A stretch of 64,000 nucleotides of DNA. Origin: Argopecten irradians (lineage: Eukaryota > Mollusca > Bivalvia > Pectinida > Pectinidae). The stretch is taken from positions 25,010,362 to 25,074,361 of the forward strand of contig NC_091142.1 in NCBI RefSeq assembly GCF_041381155.1, written 5' to 3'. Made by a program: the position numbers and the translations under genes. Under the pieces are notes generated by a model. That model ran no database searches. It worked only from the letters and a program-made list of their open reading frames with translations, and was not told the origin of the DNA. Below, one piece after another: positions 1 through 11,165 of this stretch; within the stretch, counting starts at the first letter, position 1; each line of letters starts with the position of its first letter.

Positions 1-363
1 AGCTAGTGATATATACACGCAATTTAACATAAATTTAATAATTGTCTAAATATTACTGTTTATATGCTTTATTGTCAATTTAGCGTCTTTAAGCAGAAAA
101 CCTGATAAAATATTTCTGTAAAAGCCCATTGATAAAAACTGTATATGAATTATCAAACTTGATTTAGAAAGATGGCTGTATTTTTTAAGCTATAAAGCCT
201 ACTGGTCAATTCTAATTAAAGCAATCATAGGATAGAATAGTTCGGAAAAAATGAAATTTCAAATAATGTAATTACCTCATGGGTTAGGGTTATTTTTATC
301 ATATAATGTAGCAAATAAAGTTGGCTTTTTATCCAGTGATAAACTGAATGTTTTATGTTTCAG

Positions 364-447
364 GTGCTTTGTACAGCGGGAAACAGTCCTAAGATTGATG
401 TGTGTACAAACTTTGGATACAAGGCATTCTCATTAACGTTCAGCTGA
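364..447 (+). CDS. Probable terminal exon of an unidentified plus-strand gene
   Basis: A pyrimidine-rich tract ending in TTTCAG at 357-363 is followed by an open stretch of 27 codons in one frame (starting VLCTAGNSPKIDV), a TGA at 445-447, and overlapping AATAAA signals at 468-477. This is the layout of a last coding exon with a very short 3' UTR. The upstream exons would lie left of the window, so the phase is unknown; another frame gives ALYSGKQS and a stop. I do not recognise the protein. Positions 1-360 would be its last intron and show nothing else. Confidence 0.35.
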   Translation: MLCTAGNSPKIDVCTNFGYKAFSLTFS

Positions 448-467
448 TCAGTTCATTTTTGTATTTC

Positions 468-477
468 AATAAATAAA
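468..477 (+). terminator. Poly(A) signals of the left-edge gene
   Basis: Two overlapping AATAAA hexamers lie about 20 bases after the stop codon of the putative terminal exon and are followed by a T/G-rich stretch, as expected downstream of a cleavage site. Confidence 0.4.
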
Positions 478-759
478 TGTTTCTTATGTTTTCTATAAAT
501 ATTTTGTTTGTGTTTTTGTTTACATTCATTTACAAAGCAGTGGCAGGTTCATGTTAATGTTTAATCCTTGATATTCCAGGGGTTATTATCACTGTCATCA
601 TGTCCAACCCTGGACAATGTCTTATTGAAACTGAAGACATTTATTAGAAAAGGAGAGAGAAACTTACCAATTACAGGCCTACAGAGACATCCTGTAAAGT
701 TTACAGAGAGTGACACCCAACTTTATATCCAACAGTACACCATTATTGTATTCCTTTGA

Positions 760-2013
760 TGTACATGAAGAACCAAGCTACCTGTTCCATCTGTTGTTGC
801 ACACAGAGTCTTCAGTTTTGATATGACATGTGCAGGGGTGAATATTTGAATTTGAATATTTATTGCCTTTGATATTGTATAAGTCTTTAAAAACATTTTG
901 CCATTGTCATTGATGGCCCATTAGTTTAAACATTTAACAAGTATCACTAAATTAGAAACAAATTTTGAAAAACATCTTCAATTTCAACACAAGAATGTAG
1001 GAGATTAGTCCGCTAACCCTGCATATATCATAAGGCTTTAAAAAATGCTAAATATATAGATATACATTGGGAAAATAAAAATTAAGTAAAAAGCCAAATA
1101 ATATAGGCAGGTTTAGCAGACTAATGGGAATGTGCAACATTTCTCTTGTTCAAATAAAAGCAGATATTGTACTTTTCAAGAAAAAAAATTGGGGAATATT
1201 GACTTTATTTAGTGCAAGCTTTAATATGGATATCCAGATATGTTGTTTTTTCAGTATTTGTACACAATGGGAGAAGATGATAAATCTGTTTAAGAAATAT
1301 TGATGTCACCATTACAAAAATATATTTTCTTGTAATTAAAATCAGATTCAAATACAGATAGCAAAGGTGTTGTAAAAGAAAAGATCATAACCTATTTATT
1401 TCAAAGGGTGATTGGCTGTAGGCTGATCACAATATAACAACATTTTTTAAACCAAGATAGAATAATAACTACTGATACTAAGTTGAAAAAATATTTCTAA
1501 TTCGGAAGTACTTTTTCCACCAACTTTAATACTTTTTCCACCAACTTTAATTTAGTGGAGATGATAAGTTTTATAGCAGACTACAACTGAAAATTTCACT
1601 AATCAAGTGATGGAGCTAATTCCATTTGAAAAACCACGCTTTGGGGGGCAATAATCTGAATTCAGCTTAATTCTTTGCACCAAAATGTGAACTAAATATA
1701 TATTTATATGCATATGCGTGAATTACTTGTACTTGTCAAAAAGGATTTGACGCTCAAAGATTGTGGAAAAAATAAATAGTACTTTGTAGCATAAAAAACG
1801 AAGGAGTCAACTTTAAAACATTTTGTAGTCTAAGGAAAGAAAGTACAGTTCTTCAATGATATTTTTCCTCGTTTTTCCGTAATTATTGTTATTGAAACAA
1901 AGCACTCTTGTTATTGTATTTGTTTGTTTATTTGTACATTTGACAGATGCATGGTAACACAGTAACACATTAACGCTTTATACAAAACGATATAATCACA
2001 CTTATATATAATT
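760..2013. other. Non-coding stretch, convergent gene ends
   Basis: AT-rich DNA between the 3' ends of the left-edge gene and Kir-A. The only structure I see is a short direct repeat at about 1507-1549 (CTTTTTCCACCAACTTTAAT twice). No convincing coding potential. Confidence 0.5.
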
Positions 2014-2019
2014 TTTATT
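2014..2019 (-). terminator. Candidate poly(A) signal of Kir-A
   Basis: TTTATT on the plus strand reads AATAAA on the Kir-A strand, about 270 bases after its stop codon. A second AATAAA at 1927-1932 is an alternative. Confidence 0.35.
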
Positions 2020-2289
2020 GTAAGTAGTAAGTGTCGAAGCGCGGGAAATGCTCATACTTCCGGGTCACTACCGCCTTACGTCAGGTCATCACGCGCATTC
2101 TGTCCTTTGCACAGTAAGGAGTGGGACTATGATTCCTTGCAATCAAGGCCAAACAAGTAGCGAAAAGTTTCTTGAAACTGTAGATTTTGGGTTTATCTCA
2201 AACTATCAACAAGTTCATGGCATCATGGGGTACAGCGACAATTGACTTGTTTGCTCGATCGATAAAATTTTTCATCAAATTCACAAATA

Positions 2290-3207
2290 TCAAGATGACA
2301 GGTACTCATCATCGGATTTTCCTTCATCGCCGTCGTCGGCATCAGCATCTGCATACTTGTAATGAGCTAAATCATCATGCTCCTCCTCCTCTTTTATATC
2401 TCCCAGGTTACCGTTGCCAAGGTCGATGTGGATTTCTGTGTCCTCGTTCGGATTTGTGTCTAAGGTAGGAGTTCTGTTTTCTGATCCAGCCTCGCCTTCA
2501 TTTTCAGTCATGCTTTGTGTGGAATGAAAGTAGTTTTCCATTTCATCCTCTGACGTCATTTCCGGCATGATTGAAGTCCCTCCTGATCCCGGCGCCGTAG
2601 TGTCTGCGGCATCCTGGAATGTTTCCGATGTTGGCGGGGAATCGTATGGTATTGTGTGGAGTGAAACTGACAGTGGAGGGCTCGGTGTTTTACTTCTTGG
2701 ACTGGTGACGTCATCCTTTGTCTTGTCCTTAGCGGGATTGAATTTCAGATCATGTAATTCCTTTGCGCTCTGTCGGATGTTTGTCATGTAAATAACGTCA
2801 TGGAAGCCTTCGAAATCGACTTCCCATCTCCCGTTTCCGGAGTCAAACTCCTCTAGCCTGTCAAAACGATGTCCCCAGAGGATTTCTGATGGAAGATATG
2901 AAGTACGAGCTTGGCAGTATTCTCCTGTGGATTCAATAGTTCCCTCAACGTAAATGATCAACTCATATTTGTCACTCATCAGATCAGCTGGTTTGACATC
3001 CCAGAATGGACTTTTGGAGGTGATTTTATGCGAAAGGACCAGTGGCCACATCAAGACTATCTTGTCTCCCATCCCTTGTGCTTCGAACTCGATGTCGTGA
3101 AGGTAAAGTGGGTACTGAACTCCTTCTGTGGTTACGTGCTTTTTGGCAAGGACTCCATGGACCCTGGCGTCCAGTAGATGGCTCTGTCTCATGTCTCCTA
3201 GACGAAT
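2290..3207 (-). CDS. Kir-A exon 3 (cytosolic domain and acidic tail)
   Basis: The acceptor TTTCCCACAG precedes ATTCGT (IRLGDMRQSHLL). The exon encodes the cytosolic beta-sandwich domain, including FEAQGM, EGTIESTGEYCQ, TSYLPSEILWGHRF and WEVDF, then about 150 residues of low-complexity acidic tail ending in YLSS. TGA is at 2292-2290. Confidence 0.92.
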   Translation of the reverse strand: MRLGDMRQSHLLDARVHGVLAKKHVTTEGVQYPLYLHDIEFEAQGMGDKIVLMWPLVLSHKITSKSPFWDVKPADLMSDKYELIIYVEGTIESTGEYCQARTSYLPSEILWGHRFDRLEEFDSGNGRWEVDFEGFHDVIYMTNIRQSAKELHDLKFNPAKDKTKDDVTSPRSKTPSPPLSVSLHTIPYDSPPTSETFQDAADTTAPGSGGTSIMPEMTSEDEMENYFHSTQSMTENEGEAGSENRTPTLDTNPNEDTEIHIDLGNGNLGDIKEEEEHDDLAHYKYADADADDGDEGKSDDEYLSS

Positions 3208-6200
3208 CTGTGGGAAAGAGTACAGTTCATTTAGTACTCTATTATCACATACAAGTATATGTTTATGTTTGGCAAGATTTATTCAAATGTTCGTGAAAGG
3301 AGGAACAAATCAACAAAAATATTTACAAATTATGTCTTACAAGGTGTATGAACAGGGTACTGAATAAAGATGCAGACGAAGAATAGAGTGCTCTAGATCT
3401 AGTATTCGTTGTGAAATATCTTCAGTTTGATATAGAAATGATAAAATAGTATAGCTGGGGCAAAGAAGTAATTTCAACAGTGTGGACAAACTATTGTTAT
3501 CCTTCGTCTGCAGCTTTATTCCGTATTCTAACCCTAACCCTAACCCTAGTGTAAAATAGTATATCTTAAATCATAAACACAACCTTACTTCATACATATT
3601 ACTGAGTTTTAAGCAGCAATTTTATGACCTCCTTATGGATTTACCTGCAGACAAAGGTTGCCATTTTCTTGATGGACGACGGCAGTCTTGCTGAAGACGA
3701 TGGTCTTCTGTCGGCGCTTGGGTTGTGCGAACTTGACGAAGACGAACCCCAGTAGGAGGTTTTCCATCAATATCCCACATGTGATCTGGATGAACAGTAA
3801 GACGAGAGTGCTGGAACACTCCGAATTGATGTAAGCGTATCCGTATCCAATGGTCGTCTGAGTTTCTATGGAGAAGATGAGCGTGCCGGCGAATGTGTAG
3901 ACCCCAGTTAGACATGGTTTCCAGTTAGGATCGTTGATGTGGTCGAAGTCGCCATTGCTGGCCATGATCCAGTACCAGCAGACTCCGAACAAGAAGAATG
4001 TGACGAGGTACATGTTGAAGACAATGGCTAGGAGGTACCGCCATTGTAGATCTATCAGGGTGATATAGAGGTCCCGGAGGAATAGTCCACGGAACTCCTT
4101 AAGGCCTACAAAATGAAAAAAAGGTAAATTACAATTAAGTAGTGTACAGTTCCAAGAACGGAACTCCTTAAAGCCTACAAAATAAAAAAGGTGAATTAGA
4201 GTTAAGTAGTGTACAGTTCCTAGAACAGAAATCCTTAAAGCCTACAAAATAAAAAGGGCAAATTAAAAATAAGTAGTGTACAGTTCTTAGATCGGAACTC
4301 CTTAAGTCCTACAAAATAAAAAAGGTAAATTAGAATTAAGTAGAGTACAGTTCCTAGAACGGAACTCCTTAAGCCATTAAAAATGAGATGAAGTTAATAA
4401 CAGTTCATAGAGCAGAACACATTATATGATAAGGCATACAAAATAAAAAAGTAAATCGAAATTACATAAATCACAGCTGCTAGAACGAAACTTCTTTGGG
4501 CCTACAAAATAAAGTAAAATACATGTGTTTTAATAACTTAATCACAGTTCCTAGAACTCTTCCCTAATTTCTAAAAGAAAAAGAGATATTTAAATTTTGA
4601 GAGCATAGTTAATTACTAAAATTACATATTTTTGTCGTTATTCAATAAAATATTGAATAGTATATATAATACCGTTATTGTATTGACTTACAGTTCTAGT
4701 TAATTTCTAGGATATTTTTTAAAAATTTAAATCCAAAATTATTGTTTTTTGGCACATCAGACTTTAAGTGAATAAACGAACAAACGAGTGTTTTTAGTGG
4801 TTAATTGGTAACTGGAAATACGAAAAAAACCATCAATTAATTGAAATTAACACAGCTGGTGATTAGTAACGCACAAATGTTTTTGTTGCAATATTTTACA
4901 TAATACATTTCAGCTTAATTATGTAAATTTTTCCAAGGATGAAAATCATTGATCAACTACTGAATACAGAAATTACATTTTCAATTCAAAACTTATTGAT
5001 AATAGATGATTTGTGGTTTTCTATACGTTAATCATCACATGTACTTTTTTACATCTTCTAGGTTGGTAAAATCACAAGACCAAGCTTATGCATAAGCGAG
5101 AGATTGGCCTTCAATGAAATTTGAATTTCTTTTAAATTCCATTAAGTCACAAAAGATAGAATAAGTTAAAGTCAGTATAAGCCTAAAGTATTAAAAGAAA
5201 TATATTTCCACAAATTAACTACCCTACTTTACATCAAATCTAGGTCAAGCCACAAAGGATCTACTAATGATCATGATGCAGCTTAGCTGACTTATGAAAA
5301 GCAAAAACACTATCTCTAGGTCATGTATCCTGATTTGAAATGATCTTTTCAGGTTTTTTAATTGCGTGCGTACGAAATTATTACGGGTTTTGAGACGTAT
5401 ATAGCACACATCCCAAGGCATTGTAATCGAGCAGTATTATGTTGGAGCCAACGTGTCTAACTAAGCCTCTTTCTACAGAAATTAATACCGTGTAACAGTT
5501 TCACACTTGAAACTTAGATCTGCTATGATTTAGCGCTTTCTTATGATGTAATATGATGTAATTGGCTTATAGAAAATGTTCTGGCTGAAAGGAATCCCTA
5601 CTATCTCTTTCAGACAATAACCAAATGAAACGCAATGGTACAAAGCTAATTGAGTTGGTTCGTATTGAAATGATGCGATGTGTAAACTTTTTCTTTAAAG
5701 GGGGGTGGTGTTATATATTATAATGGCTGTCATCGTTGATGTTTTGCACTACTGTAAACCAGCTTGCCTTCGCGGCTATTATTAAAGTTCGTGAAAATTA
5801 ACATCCGCGGATTTAAACATTAATTGGGAATTTCTTTCGATATAAATGGTGTAGATATCAATACACTGAGATTTACTTTCACGAATTTCATGGGATCGCG
5901 AAATTCGCGAACGCAAATTGGACGCGAAAGAAAAGCGGTTTTCAGTGATCGTTTGTAATGCTAAATTTAAGTTATATAATCATTACATACTGGTGGTTTT
6001 TCGTCGTATATATTTGTTTATCTTTATCTATTGTCAATTGCAAACTACTTTGCTTCTGTTTCACTAGCATAGACTTTAGTGCTGTCTTCAATATGCTAAA
6101 CAAACAATTGATTGTTATAATCCATGATTTTAATATACCAGTTTAACTATCTTTGGTTCATATAATATGGATTTGATTTAATTATCTTTTGATCAATGAT

Positions 6201-8126
6201 CTTGATTCATTATCAATCATTATTCATATCACGAATTCAATACTAAGTAACTTGAAATGTCAACTACAAACATTTTGTTTATCATTGTATTTTGCATGCT
6301 TCATACATAGTATATCATTAGTTTATTTTCTACTCGAATGCTAACTGATGATAATTTACTGAATATCATTTATGTCTACATATACATGTGACAGCACATA
6401 AAACATTCGCAAGGAATGGTGACAAACGTCATGTTTAATATACTGTATACTGTTTAATTAGTAGCCGGTAATTTTCGCGGGTCAAGACTTTCGCGATTTG
6501 ATTTAAAACGGGAAAAAATTATTTTCGGGGATCAACGTTTCGCGATATCACAACAGAGTACATTTGATTTATCTATTATTTATTGTTTGGCTGATAAAAT
6601 TCGCAATCACATAAATAATCACGAAATTGCGAAAGTTTTATCCGCTTGAAAATTACAGGATATATCGTAAACATTTTTTTGATTTAGAAAAATAATTAGC
6701 ACAACTACATATATTAAACTGAGTAATTGAAATGTGTTGTTTGAATTATTGGTAAAATATAAATTGTGAAACTATATTTTAGCGCGCGTATTTTTTGCAC
6801 GTTAAAAAGCGCACTTAAGCTTATCTAAATGAGTGACAGTTCTGTTTCCACCAGGGATTGAATAATTGTTTCTACTGATTGAAAGCGTTAAGTTGATTCG
6901 GTTTCTGTAAACCAACATTCTTTGGCTTGCAATTTAAGTTTGCTGTCAAAAGTAATTAGCGAAAGTGTATCTCTTTTAGGAAATATCTATTTAATTGCAC
7001 TGAAAGGTATTTTGATTCAATTTGTGTCCGGAAAGTTTTATATCTGGGATTTATTTTAAAGCATAATTTCCGAAAGTAGCCTTATAAGGAATACTGGTTT
7101 AAATTAGTTCTACTGAACGAATCCTGACATGCATGGAAACCTTTTTTTTATTTTAGCATTTCTTTATCTATTCAGACGTGACAAAGGTAAGAGTGAAAAG
7201 TATTGCATTTTGTAGTTATTAGCGACGAATGCTTCCCTAATAATCTTTGATTTAACTAACAATTAAAACAGCTAGATCCTGATATGCAAGTTTGGGGAGA
7301 CATTGACATTTTATAAAACTAGCGAAAACAAACTAAAAGTTTGAACTGGTTTAGTACTGTATTAATTATAATTGTAAAGCAGTCAACATACTAATCGAAT
7401 CTTATTAAAATTTAATGTAAAAAAAAGATTGCATCTGATTTAGTACTGTATTGATTGTACATGTATAGCATTCAACATAATCATCGAATTTGATTAAAAT
7501 TAGATATTAAAATTTCCACACTGTTTTAGTATACGTTTGCATTGTGTAAAAAAATGAATTTCATTGAATTGAATATTAAAAGATTGTAACTGATTCAGTA
7601 CTGTAAACGTTATGATTTTAGCGCAGACAAGTTTTCACGCAAATGCGGAAAACTGTGAATTATGATTTATAAGCGGTGATTCAATACCGGAAAAAACATT
7701 TTTACAAAATTTAGCGCTGTACATGATTTAGCGCTTTGAAGACATCGCGGAGAGCGCTAAAATAAAACTACCGCTAAAATAAAACTACCGCTAAAATTAT
7801 TATGTTTACAGTATATTTTGCATTAATAACATTTTAACATAATTATTGAATTTCATTGTTCAAAATTGAATGTTTAACATTAGCAACTATGATATATCAT
7901 GCACTTTAAAAATTCAACAAATATTCTATTGTTAAAACATACCTGTGTATTTGACCCGATAGTGTCCAGATTTCTTTACCAGTGCCTGCCTTTTATCTTC
8001 CGGATCGAACTGCCCTATTTTAAGTTTCCGTTTGACGTATTGTAGGATTGGGTATCGGCTTTCTACTGTAGGTTTGGAGTCTTTGTACATGTAAAACATG
8101 CCGAATTCCTGGCCGTTCGTAGTCAT
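2290..8126 (-). CDS. Inward-rectifier K+ channel Kir-A (3 exons, 520 aa)
   Basis: Join of 8126-7943, 4105-3645 and 3207-2290 on the minus strand. Both introns are GT-AG and the phases agree (phase 1 inside Gly62, then phase 0). The product is a plasma-membrane Kir subunit working as a tetramer. It has a cytosolic N-terminus, M1 about residues 84-108, a pore helix, the filter TIGYG at 146-150, M2 about 160-187, and a large cytosolic domain ending in a long acidic tail rich in D, E, S and P. Cys126 and Cys158 match the conserved extracellular disulfide pair. Glu176 sits where Kir2.1 has the M2 Asp that controls rectification, and the cytosolic Glu in EGTIEST is kept, so strong or intermediate rectification is likely. 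Among PIP2-contact regions PKRR is kept, but the usual RKSHL reads RQSHL. Length is somewhat above typical Kir because of the tail. The start is the first Met of exon 1. Confidence 0.93.
3208..3644 (-). other. Kir-A intron 2
   Basis: Intron of 437 bases. It contains a fold-back pair: arms at about 3360-3385 and 3498-3525 are inverted copies (TGCAGACGAAG against CTTCGTCTGCA), each next to AATAAAG or CTTTATT. A short telomere-type run, three CCCTAA units, follows at about 3530-3549. Confidence 0.7.
3645..4105 (-). CDS. Kir-A exon 2 (transmembrane core)
   Basis: The acceptor TTTTGTAG lies at 4113-4106 and the donor CAG/GTAA at 3645/3644. The exon encodes LKEFRGLFLRDLY, M1, the pore loop with TIGYG, M2 and the first cytosolic strand up to GNLCLQ. 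Its first 15 or so bases and the acceptor are repeated in the tandem array immediately upstream in the intron (4106-4557). Confidence 0.93.
4106..4557. repeat. Tandem array made from the Kir-A exon 2 acceptor
   Basis: Copies of the intron-1/exon-2 junction follow one another, with the exon-start motif GGAACTCCTTAAGGC (plus strand) or variants at 4091 (the real exon), 4160, 4227, 4294, 4361, 4414 and 4487. Spacing is 69, 67, 67, 67, 53 and 73 bases. In the gene's orientation the first units read a T-rich tract, TTTTGTAG, then GCTTTAAGGAGTTCCG, which is the acceptor plus the first codons of exon 2. Later units are more decayed. Confidence 0.85.
4558..5750 (-). other. Kir-A intron 1, unremarkable part
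   Basis: AT-rich intronic DNA with no recognisable coding or repeat structure. The rest of the intron (to 7942) carries the MITEs listed separately; 6667-7340 is likewise featureless. Confidence 0.5.
5751..5947. mobile_element. MITE family 1, copy 1 (ACTGTAAACC termini)
   Basis: Palindromic element starting ACTGTAAACCAGCTTGCC and ending in its approximate inverse (CGGTTTTCAGT), with inner CGCGAAA-type motifs on both sides. A second copy in the opposite orientation is at 20765-20970. There is no coding capacity, so it would be mobilised in trans. Confidence 0.7.
6463..6662. mobile_element. MITE family 2, copy 1 (TAGCCNGTAATTTTCGCGG termini)
   Basis: Starts TAGCCGGTAATTTTCGCGGG, ends with the inverse (GAAAATTACAGG), and carries inner inverted TTTCGCGAT motifs. 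An inverted-orientation copy lies at 12826-12980. Confidence 0.65.
7344..7880 (+). repeat. Left arm of a diverged inverted repeat, including MITE family 3
   Basis: This segment matches 12990-13440 in reverse complement. The shared order is a MITE (7599-7815, ACTGTAAACGTTATGATTTT to GTTTACAGTAT, rich in TTTAGCGC), the flanking motif TTGCATTAATAACATTTTAA, and GATTTAGTACTGTATT repeats (7350-7640). Divergence is substantial, so it is old. Confidence 0.6.
7943..8126 (-). CDS. Kir-A exon 1 (cytosolic N-terminus)
   Basis: The exon starts MTTNGQEFGMF and ends SGHYRVKYTG, where the donor ACAG/GTATGT splits the Gly codon (phase 1). The last residues join exon 2 to give HYRVKYTGLKEFR, matching Kir-B KYRVSYKGLKEQK and confirming the junction. 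No convincing TATA box is visible just upstream. Confidence 0.85.
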
Positions 8127-9534
8127 TGTGAAAACGTCTTTAATATTTTTTTATATCGAATGTAATGTCCAATATGGTAATGATATTTTGTGATACTAAT
8201 TCCGGATATATTACGACATCAGCAGAGCTGTTTGTGTTTCTCCAAACTCCTTGAGATGTTGTCTGGTCAGGTAAAAATTAATAAATAAATAAATTTCATT
8301 CCCCGGTCCATCCCAATATCATTTGGTGACTGATCATGCGTGAACCCTAGTATTGCCTTTAGTTATTTTTTTCAAAGGTTGTAATACCCTGGGGGTAATT
8401 TGTACGACCTGTCAAATTGTAAGAAATATAGATGTAAAAATTCTATAACCTACAGTAATTAGTTTAAGTCAGTGACAGATTCTCGGTAAATGTACAGATG
8501 TGATGTTATCTTGCTGGATATGCATAAATCAATTTCAACATATATATACATATTGATTTATTTGTATTTTAGGTAAATTGAGAAGTTTGTCAATCCCCTT
8601 TTCTGAACCCCAGTACTTAGATACTCTGTAACGAGTTCTACTGTTAACTGTGATAAATGACGACAGCGCCAGCCAATGAGCTGTTAAATGAAGGATTGCA
8701 TCAGTAGCACATACGTTTTATTTATCACTGCCAGTCTCTAGTACTATTAGCTCTGTCTGGACAAATTTTACCTGTCAAAAAAACTACAAGGGAGAAAGTT
8801 TATCTGAGAGATCGAACACCTCTGTGATTACAGGACATAGTATGATACCTTGTTCCCGTTAGAACATTTATCAATATAACGGGGATTTGTCAAAATCCAT
8901 GTCACATTGTAATCCCTATCATCAGAGAGATGTCATACTTGAATAGTGATACGTGCGTAATAGGTATCTGTCATGGCATTAGAGGACTGGGTGATAAAGT
9001 GTAATGAACATTTAATTCGTATCAATTGTCAATAAGATGTTCTTTTATTAATTATCTATCAATATATTTTGTTCTATATTCAACGCAATTCATGGTATAG
9101 TTGTTTATGTTCGAGAAGTGAAAATTAAGCATATTGTATTACCAATGAACATTTATTGTAAATTTCAATTTTATTTGAAAATCAGATAATCCAACATATT
9201 AATTAACCTAATACTATATACAATGTATCATTCATTATAATCAATGTTCACTATTTTAATGAATTGAATAAGTTTGTTATAATAAACCAAATTTCTCTCA
9301 AGCAAAAACCATGTCCATGAACAAATGTAATCTGACCCGATATGCTAGGACTTCTTCCATTATCAATTTTGATGACTGGAATGAATTTGGAAAACACAGT
9401 TAAATGAAGACTATTGGGAAGTTTTAATGTCGATATCCTGTTATTAACATATCACATTAACCTGTGTGGATAAGGGTATAAAATGTATGAAATAGAATTG
9501 TTTTCAAGGAACTATTCTTAGATCATAACCTTTA
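8127..9534. other. Upstream of Kir-A, no gene seen
   Basis: Presumed 5' flank of Kir-A. No coding potential and no strong promoter motif was recognised. Confidence 0.4.
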
Positions 9535-11165
9535 TGGCGACACACTATTTTAAAAGCATGATCATAACCATCGCCCATCGCATTTATAATGAGACTCATA
9601 AATCTACTATGCAAAGTACAAGTACATAGAGATACAAAATTCAACCCTAACGCATAACAGGTCACATATTTGCAACTTAGAAGTAAGGTCCAAAGGTTAT
9701 CCCCCCCCCCGTTCTCAGATCTAGTATATTATTTATATGTTCATATTTATTAACATTATATATCAGAAAACCACAGTCTATCTCTCTCCAAACATTTTGT
9801 CCTTGTTTAGTCGTTTCTGAGTTTTAAAATTTTGCTTTGACATTTGGATATATTTTTGATATACGATATTCGCTGTGTGTCAATTATATTTTTATGAAAA
9901 AAATAAAATCTCATTATTTCCTTATCAATTAGTTATTAAAAAGTATTAAAATATGTTGTTTTTTCTATTCAGTTTTATAAAAAATTCAATTACTTGCAAG
10001 TATCGCACCCAAGAAAAGATATGATATTGTTTAACAGAAAGGGGTCATTTAAATAAACTATCATTTATTGTTTATAGTGAAACAATATTTCATTTCAATA
10101 AATCTTGAAAATCTTTATTTGTCATATTTTGTTATGAAGTTGAGATGGCAATAAATGTTCAAACTTCTAATAGGTTAGAGATACTCCACCGCTGTCAAAT
10201 GGTATTTTTTTCACTATCACAAACAGGAGCAGACGATCTAGTATTTTTCTTCAGTAACAAAAGTTACTTATTTTACATCATTACCACCATTGGAAAGTTT
10301 GAGCTTCTAATTTTACTTCAAATTAAAAATATGAAGAACAATTACTTGCATCTCGAAAAAATTCCGTGTCACTATATCCTATATGGAATGAAGTACTGAT
10401 TGCGCATGCACCAAAGTCAAAATGAATTATTTTATTTTATTTTTTGTGTTAATTAGACATATATATACACGATTAAACGCCAATTATTGTTAAAGATGCT
10501 TCACCGCTGACGAATGGTATTTTTTCACTATAAAAACAGGAGCAGACGATTTAGTATTTTTCTTCAGTTACAAAAGTTACTTACTTTACACCATTACCAT
10601 TATTGAAAAGTTTGAGCTTCTAATTTTACTTCAAATTAAAAATATGAAAAATAATTAATTGCATCCCGAAAAAATTCCGTGACACTATATCCTATATGGA
10701 ATGAAGTACTGATTGCGCATGCACCAAAGGCGAAATAAATTATTTCATAATATTTTTTGTGTTAATTAGGCATATATATACACGATTAAACACCAATTAA
10801 TGTTCAAATGATTAATATCATTTATGCTCTGTCGGCGGTGGAGCATCTTTAAGTATTAATTTGTTGCAACCATTTCCTTCATTTGAATGTCTAACTATTT
10901 GTAAATGTAAGTTTAATTAAACCAGTGAATAATTTGGTATATTGAATTAAAACAATTCCAAACTTTAACCTGCAACTTTTGACGTTACAGTACCGTTTTT
11001 GTACAGTTTCAGTTCTCTTTCTAGTCGTGAGTACTTCATAGGAACCGTAAATCGATAGAAAACTCTCAGTATTTTATCTGCAACATACGAGAGATGTTAT
11101 CTTAGTGTGTGTCCATATGCGATATATTTATTTGCCTTGATTTACATATATAATGTAATTACTTT
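9535..11165 (+). repeat. 1.6-kb tandem duplication, copy 1
   Basis: The sequence from GGCGACACAC to TAATGTAATTACTTT recurs almost unchanged in the adjacent copy, offset about 1637 bases. Differences are small: a C-run at about 9700 is longer here, and there are short A/T indels and single substitutions. It contains two tandem partial or complete copies of MITE family 4. The 84-residue open frame inside it is not conserved in copy 2. Confidence 0.85.
10490..10852. mobile_element. MITE family 4, complete copy 1
   Basis: Begins TTAAAGATGCTTCACCGCTG and ends CGGCGGTGGAGCATCTTTAA, so the termini are inverted copies flanked by TTAA. A 5'-only relative lies in tandem just before it (about 10170-10489). 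Other copies are at 12125-12488 and, inverted and interrupted, at 31498-32745. Confidence 0.8.

Noticed and set aside
568..759. 63-residue open frame after a TATTCCAG acceptor-like site
   Set aside because: Possible alternative last exon of the left-edge gene, but no recognisable similarity and the frame also crosses donor-like sites; too weak to call.
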